Under the pieces are notes generated by a model that was given only the letters and a program-made list of their open reading frames with translations, was not told where the DNA came from and ran no database searches. Positions 6,431 to 10,860 of a stretch of DNA of 10,860 bases are shown here, one piece after another. How positions within the stretch are numbered: position 1 is the first letter of the stretch; every line of letters starts with the position of its first letter. The stretch covers positions 1-10,860 of the forward strand of contig CAMGCA010000039.1 in the NCBI GenBank assembly GCA_946011705.1, in the 5' to 3' direction. This DNA is from an uncultured Clostridia bacterium. GTDB taxonomy: Bacteria > Bacillota > Clostridia > Oscillospirales > Oscillospiraceae. A program made the translations under genes and the position numbers.

Positions 6431-6934
6431 TTATTTGTGCATTTTGATGGATTCCCTGGGGTGGGTTTTCGCCAGATACGCAACCCGTAGCTGGGTAACC
6501 CGGTAGAAGCTCTCCACATCCTCCATGGTGCAGTTTTCCAACAGCGCTTCGATCATCCGGCTGGTTGCCCACTGGTCATAGGCTTTGTGGACATCATTGG
6601 CCTGATACCCTTTTAGCGTGGGGGTGAAATACACCCATTTTCGGTTGCCTTCCTTTTGCTCCCGCTGCACAAGTGCCTTCTCCTCCAGTTTTTTCAATAT
6701 CTTTGAGACGGTGCCCTTTGTTCGGAAGCTGAACTCCGCCAGCTCGGTGACGGTGGCCTCGCCCCGCTGGCACACATACCCCAGGGTATGCGCCTCCGAT
6801 TCCGTCAGGACAAAGCCCATGCCATAGTCCTGGGGGATATTGGAATAGCGTTCCTGAAGGGTACCGTGGCGGTATACCGCGTCCACCTTCTCGTTCAGAT
6901 CGTCAATGATAAATGCTCGCTTCTTCTGATCCAT
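6431..6934 (-). CDS. MarR family winged-helix regulator
   Basis: 167 residues, normal for MarR. The first 45 residues are helical dimerisation sequence. TESEAHTLGYV at about 44-54 begins the wHTH, ATVTELAEFS at 60-69 is the first HTH helix, TKGTVSKILKKLEEKALV at 72-89 the recognition helix, and REQKEGNRKWVYFTPTLKG the wing. The C-terminal helices complete the dimer. The ATG has AGGAG about 9 nt upstream. A promoter lies upstream and a terminator downstream. The two palindromic sites flanking the next promoter imply it represses the transporter-lyase operon, probably relieved by a sulfur metabolite or by thiol oxidation. No site resembling O1 was found at its own promoter, so autoregulation is not evident. 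Confidence 0.93.
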   Translation of the reverse strand: MDQKKRAFIIDDLNEKVDAVYRHGTLQERYSNIPQDYGMGFVLTESEAHTLGYVCQRGEATVTELAEFSFRTKGTVSKILKKLEEKALVQREQKEGNRKWVYFTPTLKGYQANDVHKAYDQWATSRMIEALLENCTMEDVESFYRVTQLRVAYLAKTHPRESIKMHK

Positions 6935-6963
6935 TCTGTCAAACTCCTGTAAGAAACATAGGT

Positions 6964-6984
6964 CGCAGGGATGGTCCCGCTGCG
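6964..6984. other. Hairpin in the marR 5' leader
   Basis: CGCAGGGA and TCCCGCTGCG can pair with a two-base bulge around a TGG loop. It would lie near the 5' end of the marR transcript, about 30 nt before the coding start, and may only stabilise the mRNA. It lacks the rest of a T-box or other known riboswitch. Confidence 0.3.
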
Positions 6985-6999
6985 TTTGTTGTTATAGTT

Positions 7000-7028
7000 A
7001 TTATACAAGAAAACTAGGATTAGTGCAA
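7000..7028 (-). promoter_or_regulatory. Promoter of marR
   Basis: On the minus strand TTGCAC (7028-7023) and TATAAT (7005-7000) are 17 bp apart. Transcription should begin near 6993, leaving a leader of about 60 nt. Confidence 0.75.
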
Positions 7029-7105
7029 CTTCTTTCCCGCTTTTTCAGGAATAATAAATTCTGTCTGCCGGTTTTGCGACGCAAAATTGGAATTCATCGC
7101 TTCGC

Positions 7106-7174
7106 AAGATATAAGATACAAGATATTTCGTAAACAGGCACTATAATAATCTTGTATCTCATATCCTATATCTT
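7106..7174. repeat. A+T-rich inverted repeat in a gene-free junction
   Basis: AAGATATA plus AGATACAAGAT (7106-7124) pair with ATCTTGTATCT (7149-7159) and TATATCTT (7167-7174), with a 7-base bulge on the right and a 24-nt loop. The arms themselves contain a repeated ATATC/AGATA motif. No gene is seen in 7029-7244 apart from this structure. It may be a remnant end of a mobile element or a miniature palindromic element. Confidence 0.5.
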
Positions 7175-7244
7175 TTCTTCAAATTCCTTTTTGGGGTGGT
7201 CTGCGGGCAGGCATCGCCGGGGACAAACATGAAGAATACCACAC

Positions 7245-7314
7245 CCATTTTCATCTTGTAAGCCTTGGCCCGCTACGAGGGAAGAATATCCTCCCGCTGG
7301 ATGTTGCTGTCTAC
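7245..7314 (-). pseudogene. 70-bp relic of parB with a stop codon
   Basis: It matches parB positions 311-380 at 66 of 70 bases, in the same orientation. On the minus strand it reads VDSNIQREDILPS and then TAG (7275-7273) where the intact gene has Glu, so it is not functional. Compared with the intact locus, about 327 bp are missing between this fragment and the leader copy that follows at 7338, which removes the whole 5' part of the coding region. Confidence 0.85.
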
Positions 7315-7337
7315 TTGACAGGGAGCAGTTCATCGCG

Positions 7338-7549
7338 GAAATGCCCTCTTTTCTTGGATAAGGTGAGCCTTAGCCGGGGGATATGAATTTGTCGTTAATT
7401 TTACACCTCCCAAAAAAACGCCTTCATTCTGCTTGATTTTTCGGGTTGGAAAAGAACGAAGAATCAGGTGGCAGAATCCCAAAAACCGTTGGTATTTCAG
7501 GGCTTTCCCGGTTTGTCGTAATTATACCGTAAGGGCACACCTTTGCCAC
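7338..7549. repeat. Direct repeat copy B: parB leader and promoter
   Basis: Second copy of the segment at 731-940, same orientation, about nine of ten bases identical. The TATAAT box is retained, the 8-bp leader stem has one mismatch and the terminator-like hairpin has lost an arm. With the 7245-7314 relic it forms a decayed second parB 5' region, about 6.5 kb from the first. The 75 bp from here to the next gene hold nothing recognisable. Confidence 0.9.
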
Positions 7550-7623
7550 AATCAATTATAGTATCATAGGCTTTCAACAGTATATCATGTATTTCGTAAC
7601 ATTGCTACAAATCTGTGGTACAA

Positions 7624-8404
7624 TTACAGGCAGGCAACATCAAACCTGGAAAGAATCTCCTGCAAATCAGCAGGCAACCGTTCCCTGCACGCTTGCTTCA
7701 GATCAGCTGGTACTCCATAATACCCTTCCGCTATGGAACCGGCAATGCAGGTCAGGGTATCACAATCGCCGCCGAGAGAGACAGCGGTACGAATGACATC
7801 CTCAAAAGAATCGCCCTCAAGGAAAGCTGAGATTGCTTCCGGGACGGTTTTCTGACAGCTTTCCACATGGTGGTAGGTAGGACGAATTTCGTCACAGGTA
7901 CGGCTCAGATCATAGCCAAATTGCTCTTCGATATAGGCTTTGATTTCCGCCTTGCTGCTGCCGGCTCTGGCGAGGAAGATGGCGGAAGCGGTTGCCTCTG
8001 CGCCTTTGATGCCCTCGGGATGGTTATGGGTAACCTCAGCGGAGAGCCGCGCCATTCGGCGGACGGTATCCTGATCGTCATAGAGCCACGCAATGGGGGA
8101 TACCCGCATGGCAGATCCGTTGCCCCAGCTGTTGTATGGCTGCGGACCATCGCTGTCCAGCCAGTCTGAGAACCGCAAGCCGTAGCCTGCACCGGGATAC
8201 CGATGTCCCCATTTTTGCATGGACTGAATCAGCCACTTCTTCGTCATCAGGTGCGCCCATGAAGGCTTCTGCCACCGCTATCGTCATCACCGTATCATCG
8301 GTGAATGTGGAATTGCTTAAAAAAAGAGGAAAGTCCTTGCTTTTATTGCCCATATCAAACTCATAAGGGCTGCCAATGATATCACCTAAGATTGCTCCGT
8401 ACAT
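7624..8404 (-). pseudogene. ADP-ribosylglycohydrolase, disrupted by a single-base frameshift
   Basis: Two overlapping frames together give one ADP-ribosylglycohydrolase (DraG/ARH family), which removes ADP-ribose from proteins or small molecules using Mg2+/Mn2+. Frame 1 starts at the ATG at 8404 (GGAGG 6 nt upstream) with MYGAILGDIIGSPYEF and the metal-binding TDDT at 35-38, but runs out of family sequence after DDEEV (residue 57). The second frame resumes with LIQSMQKWGHRYPGAGYG and contains GGDCDT, the C-terminal metal-binding motif. Removing one of the two bases at 8233-8234 joins them as DDEEV-LIQSMQKWG and gives 259 residues, the usual family length. All recognised catalytic motifs survive, so this is a very recent mutation, a phase-variable or clonal change, or a sequencing error. 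An internal start at 8247 has no good ribosome binding site. It is third in the vWA operon, 10 bp after the small membrane protein gene. Confidence 0.85.
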
Positions 8405-8414
8405 ATGCTACCTC

Positions 8415-8564
8415 CTAGCCCAGAAGCTTCGACAATAGTCCAACGACGATAATACCACCCAAAATCCACGGCAGGCACCCACCGTTTCCGGTGGGGCTGT
8501 CGTCAGATTCCTTACTGACCATTTCATGCAGAAAGTAGTCGTCCATCCAGCTGTGCTTGCTCAT
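8415..8564 (-). CDS. 49-residue small membrane protein
   Basis: An ORF from ATG (8564-8562) to TAG (8417-8415), encoding a hydrophilic, acidic N-terminal half (SWMDDYFLHEM, then KESDDSPTGNGG) and one C-terminal hydrophobic segment (LPWILGGIIVVGLLSKLL, about 31-48). A single-pass membrane protein is expected. It begins 2 nt after the vWA stop codon, with GAGG from the vWA end as ribosome binding site, and its own stop overlaps the region carrying the TAGGAGG of the glycohydrolase gene. This tight packing is strong support for translation. Function unknown; it could anchor its neighbours to the membrane. Confidence 0.75.
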   Translation of the reverse strand: MSKHSWMDDYFLHEMVSKESDDSPTGNGGCLPWILGGIIVVGLLSKLLG

Positions 8565-8566
8565 TA

Positions 8567-9211
8567 TTATCCTCTTTTCTTGAAGTCCTCATCTACCCGA
8601 CGCTTCCAGTCAGCGCTCATGGGGCGGCAGGCACGAACGCTGCACACTGCCTCGCTCATGGCTTCATAGACGACCGCTGTACCCTCACGATCTGCGTGGT
8701 AGTTGGCGGCACGGTCTTCGGAGATACCGAATCGGGCAGCTTCTCTGGCGGCGTCGATGTTGGCTCCTAGAAACATGAACTCCCAGCCATATTTTTCCTT
8801 TTCGTGTTCGATCATCCTGCGCACCCGGTCATAGGTGTATTCCCGGCTGGCGTTTTCCATACCGTCGGTGGTGATGATGAAGAGCGTCTTTTCGGGGCGG
8901 TCTTCCTCCCGGGCGTACTTGTGGACATTGCCGATGTGGTGAATGGCTTTGCCAACGGCGTCCAGCAGTGCGGTGCAGCCCCGGACATAGTACTCCTTGC
9001 GGGTCATGGGCGGAACATTCCGGATATCTACCCGGTCGTGAACGACTTCGCTGTAATTGTCGAACAGGATGGTGGAAACATAGGCATCGCCCTGTTCCTG
9101 CTTCTGCTTTTCAATCATGGCATTGAAGCCGCCGATGGTATCATCCTCCAAACCGGCCATAGAGCCGCTGCGGTCCAGAATGAATACGATCTCTGTCAAA
9201 TTTTTCTTCAT
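8567..9211 (-). CDS. von Willebrand factor A (vWA) domain protein, TerY-like
   Basis: 214 residues, essentially one vWA domain. The metal-ion-dependent adhesion site is complete: DRSGS at 13-17 (D13, S15, S17), T80 in RGCTALLDAVG, and D116 in IITTDGMEN. WEFMFLGANIDA at about 142-153 is a late-strand motif of cytosolic bacterial vWA proteins of the COG4245/TerY kind. No signal peptide is present, so a cytoplasmic protein-protein interaction role is expected. The ATG has AGGAGG 8 nt upstream, but that site lies in a perfect 15-bp inverted repeat. It heads a tight vWA, small membrane protein, glycohydrolase run. TerY-type proteins are known in tellurite-resistance/stress gene sets together with ADP-ribose-related genes; the partner here is not identifiable from sequence alone. 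Confidence 0.9.
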   Translation of the reverse strand: MKKNLTEIVFILDRSGSMAGLEDDTIGGFNAMIEKQKQEQGDAYVSTILFDNYSEVVHDRVDIRNVPPMTRKEYYVRGCTALLDAVGKAIHHIGNVHKYAREEDRPEKTLFIITTDGMENASREYTYDRVRRMIEHEKEKYGWEFMFLGANIDAAREAARFGISEDRAANYHADREGTAVVYEAMSEAVCSVRACRPMSADWKRRVDEDFKKRG

Positions 9212-9215
9212 GATA

Positions 9216-9270
9216 AAAACCTCCTATAATCTGGCGTGTTTTCACTTACACCCACATTATAGGAGGTTTT
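9216..9270. promoter_or_regulatory. Perfect 15-bp inverted repeat covering a -10 box and the vWA ribosome binding site
   Basis: AAAACCTCCTATAAT (9216-9230) and ATTATAGGAGGTTTT (9256-9270) are exact reverse complements with a 25-nt spacer. Read on the minus strand, the first arm holds CCTCC followed by TATAAT, and the second arm holds the AGGAGG used by the vWA gene. TTGACC at 9287-9282 is a possible -35, but the spacing to TATAAT is 20 bp, longer than ideal. A transcript coming from upstream would fold and hide the ribosome binding site; one starting just after the TATAAT would not contain the first arm. It could also be a protein-binding site. Confidence 0.7.
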
Positions 9271-9302
9271 GGTATTTATTTGGTCAACTGCCAGTAGACA
9301 AA

Positions 9303-10226
9303 TTACATGTACTTCGGGAAAACATTTTTCATCTTTAGAACCACATCAATAATCTGCTCCATCAAGTGACTGTAGTTGTCTTGATTTCTAAAGTCCAATC
9401 CCTTTATATAGGTACAAATAACAGATGCCTTTTTGTTATCCAGCCTATTCCAATCAAGTGCGATGCCTAGTGATTTTTCAATTTCATTCTTTTGCTGTAA
9501 TAAGGCATCAAAGAGTTCCTTATTATCTGTGATCCAGAGACCTACACGAATCTTATGTTCTTTGTTGACAAGATCAATAGAGATACTGGCTTCAGACGAG
9601 CCAATGGCAACATTATACCAATGGTCGGTGGTTGCCTTCCGCTTGTTGAATGGTTTACCCTTCGAATCAATCACTTCGTTAAACTGTGTCCAGAATTCCA
9701 AACGACTCTTTTGCGATTCGCTGATTTCGGCACTTTGGGAAATTGCTTTTACAGTTTTAACAAAATCATTCGGCTGTTCAATTATTTTGAAATGTGGAGC
9801 AGGGGCAGAATCACCGATTTTGTATGCGTGAACCTCCAGCAAGAAGAAAGAGAGTTCATCACTTGTATGTTTATTGAGCCATTCAATTGCACTTGCGTGT
9901 TCATCACGAGCAGATGCAACAATCCACACTACTACAGCTGCGTCAAGGCCAGATGCATATGTAATTATTTTGCCAAGGTGATCGTGATTTGTAGGTTCAA
10001 GCTGATTTTCGATCAGAACGACTTTCCCGGTAATCTCGTCCTTACACAGAATATCGCATCGATAGTTGCCAACGAATTTCTCTGTCTCTACATCCGTGAG
10101 TGAAAGGTTCAGTATGTCTCCCAGTTCCTTAATGTTTTCCTCACCTGACAACCACTTCGAAAAATCATACTGTTCATGTGGCCAGACTTTTCTTATGTCC
10201 ACTTCCTGAAGTTTTCCCAGTTTCAT
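9303..10226 (-). CDS. PD-(D/E)XK nuclease-like protein with DUF4268 C-terminal domain
   Basis: 307 residues from the ATG at 10226, chosen because AAAGGAG lies about 8 nt upstream; a TTG further out at 10253 has none. The N-terminal half looks like a PD-(D/E)XK-type nuclease core: FVGNYRCDILC gives D58, VVLIENQ gives E73 and Q75, then HDHLGKIITYASG. The usual lysine is replaced by Gln, so activity is uncertain. From about residue 175 (SRLEFWTQFNEVI) to the end it fits the DUF4268 domain often found in such proteins. It is soluble, with no membrane segment. It lies 41 bp after the macro-HTH gene. Its DNA is clearly A+T-richer and uses different codons from its neighbours, suggesting later insertion. 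Role unknown; similar proteins occur in accessory and defence-rich regions. Confidence 0.85.
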   Translation of the reverse strand: MKLGKLQEVDIRKVWPHEQYDFSKWLSGEENIKELGDILNLSLTDVETEKFVGNYRCDILCKDEITGKVVLIENQLEPTNHDHLGKIITYASGLDAAVVVWIVASARDEHASAIEWLNKHTSDELSFFLLEVHAYKIGDSAPAPHFKIIEQPNDFVKTVKAISQSAEISESQKSRLEFWTQFNEVIDSKGKPFNKRKATTDHWYNVAIGSSEASISIDLVNKEHKIRVGLWITDNKELFDALLQQKNEIEKSLGIALDWNRLDNKKASVICTYIKGLDFRNQDNYSHLMEQIIDVVLKMKNVFPKYM

Positions 10227-10267
10227 ATTCTTTGCTCCTTTATATGATTGCAATCTACCGTCGCGAG

Positions 10268-10860
10268 TTACACAGATCCAAGTAAGCTTTGATCAAACTC
10301 ATACAGGGCAATGTTGATCTCGATAACATTGAACTGCTTATGCTCAATGAAATAGCGGATAATCAGGTCAAAGGTACTGCTGTTGGTCAGCGCAAAACCT
10401 GCCCGGCCAATCAGATCCCGGGTGGCATCCAAATCCAACTCCAACGCAAGTGCCAGTGCGATGGCGGTCTGCTTGGAGGGTTTGGCATTGGGATCATTGA
10501 TGATTTTGGAGAAGTGCTGTTTGGAGATATTCGCTTTTTTATAGATGGTGGAATTCTTCTGCCCACTCTTTTGAATCAGTTCCAGCAAGGTTTCCGTGAA
10601 CCCGGCATCTTTCTGTTTGACAAACTCGTCCAACGATAATGGAGCTGAATCGCATACAGATGGGGCACAGCAAACCTCCTCGTAGTCCTCGAGGGGTTCC
10701 ATTGCTTTCCGCGCCGCATACCGTCCCCGGCGGCGAGTATTTCCAGGACCGCCGTAGGTTTCCTGTTCATAGGCATCCACATAATTTTCATCTATGAAGG
10801 AGCGGACATTTTGAACCAGCTTCTCCGATAGCTTCAGACTCTCCTTGCCAAATACTACCA
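10268..10860 (-). CDS. Macro domain-HTH fusion protein, 5' end beyond the right window edge
   Basis: The open frame continues past the right edge; 196 codons plus stop are in view, so a GTG at 10780 is not the real start. The C-terminal part, from FTETLLELIQKSGQK through YKKANISKQHFSKI and KPSKQTAIALALALELDLD to FDQSLLG, is a helix-turn-helix module. From memory of the family, it is found fused behind macro domains in Clostridia. The first visible residues, VVFGKESLKLSEKL and SFIDENYVDAYE, match the last strand and helix of such macro (ADP-ribose-binding/deacylating) proteins, followed by a variable linker with RRRGRYAARK. The ADP-ribose-binding loops lie outside the window, so the macro assignment is an inference. 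It is upstream of and co-directional with the DUF4268, vWA and ADP-ribosylglycohydrolase genes. Confidence 0.75.
   Translation of the reverse strand, partial: VVFGKESLKLSEKLVQNVRSFIDENYVDAYEQETYGGPGNTRRRGRYAARKAMEPLEDYEEVCCAPSVCDSAPLSLDEFVKQKDAGFTETLLELIQKSGQKNSTIYKKANISKQHFSKIINDPNAKPSKQTAIALALALELDLDATRDLIGRAGFALTNSSTFDLIIRYFIEHKQFNVIEINIALYEFDQSLLGSV

Noticed and set aside
6935..6993. T-box or other riboswitch in the marR leader
   Set aside because: Only one short hairpin is present and the leader is about 60 nt; no specifier loop or antiterminator is seen.
8078..8404. 108-residue and 207-residue halves as two separate genes
   Set aside because: Together they form one ADP-ribosylglycohydrolase, and the internal start has no ribosome binding site, so they are annotated as one frameshifted gene.
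9303..10253. Start of the DUF4268 gene at TTG 10253
   Set aside because: The ATG at 10226 has AAAGGAG at the right distance, which would lie inside the coding region of the longer version.
10268..10780. Complete 170-residue HTH gene starting at a GTG at 10780
   Set aside because: The frame stays open to the window edge and the extra residues fit the tail of a macro domain protein; the gene is partial.
1..10860. CRISPR array, tRNA or rRNA genes
   Set aside because: No regularly spaced short repeats and no cloverleaf or conserved rRNA sequence were recognised by reading both strands.

Overview
The window looks like chromosomal DNA of a gut-type Clostridia (Bacillota), perhaps an Oscillospiraceae relative. 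This is inferred from moderate-to-high GC, strong AGGAGG-type ribosome binding sites and the gene families present; no taxonomic marker gene is in view. All real genes lie on the minus strand and read from right to left.

Left part (1-1304): the 5' portion of a ParB-family partition/nucleoid-occlusion-type gene runs off the left edge. It is preceded by a structured leader and a likely promoter. Next to the leader are a short tyrosine-recombinase relic and a strong stem-loop. Bases 1119-1304 show no convincing gene.

Middle part (1305-7028): a compact operon for sulfur amino acid beta-elimination. The order of transcription is a MarR regulator with its own promoter and terminator, then a sigma-A-type promoter overlapped by a palindromic operator, then an NhaC-family transporter, a PatB/MalY-type C-S lyase, RidA, a D-cysteine desulfhydrase-like PLP enzyme and a DUF169 protein. 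The two PLP enzymes are expected to release 2-aminoacrylate, which RidA clears. A perfect 12-bp terminator-like stem lies between ridA and the D-cysteine desulfhydrase gene and may reduce expression of the last two genes.

Junction (7029-7623): no intact gene. It holds an A+T-rich hairpin, a 70-bp stop-containing relic of parB and a ~212-bp second copy of the parB leader/promoter. The sulfur module is therefore bracketed by direct repeats of the parB region, which suggests it arrived by, or was rearranged through, a parB-linked mobile element.

Right part (7624-10860): a gene set with an ADP-ribose theme. In order of transcription it contains a macro domain-HTH protein (5' end off the window), a lower-GC PD-(D/E)XK/DUF4268 protein, a vWA protein with a complete MIDAS, a 49-residue membrane protein, and an ADP-ribosylglycohydrolase broken by a single-base frameshift. 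A perfect 15-bp inverted repeat covers both a -10-like box and the ribosome binding site of the vWA gene, suggesting that its translation is insulated from upstream transcripts. The right part is the best candidate for an incompletely described system.
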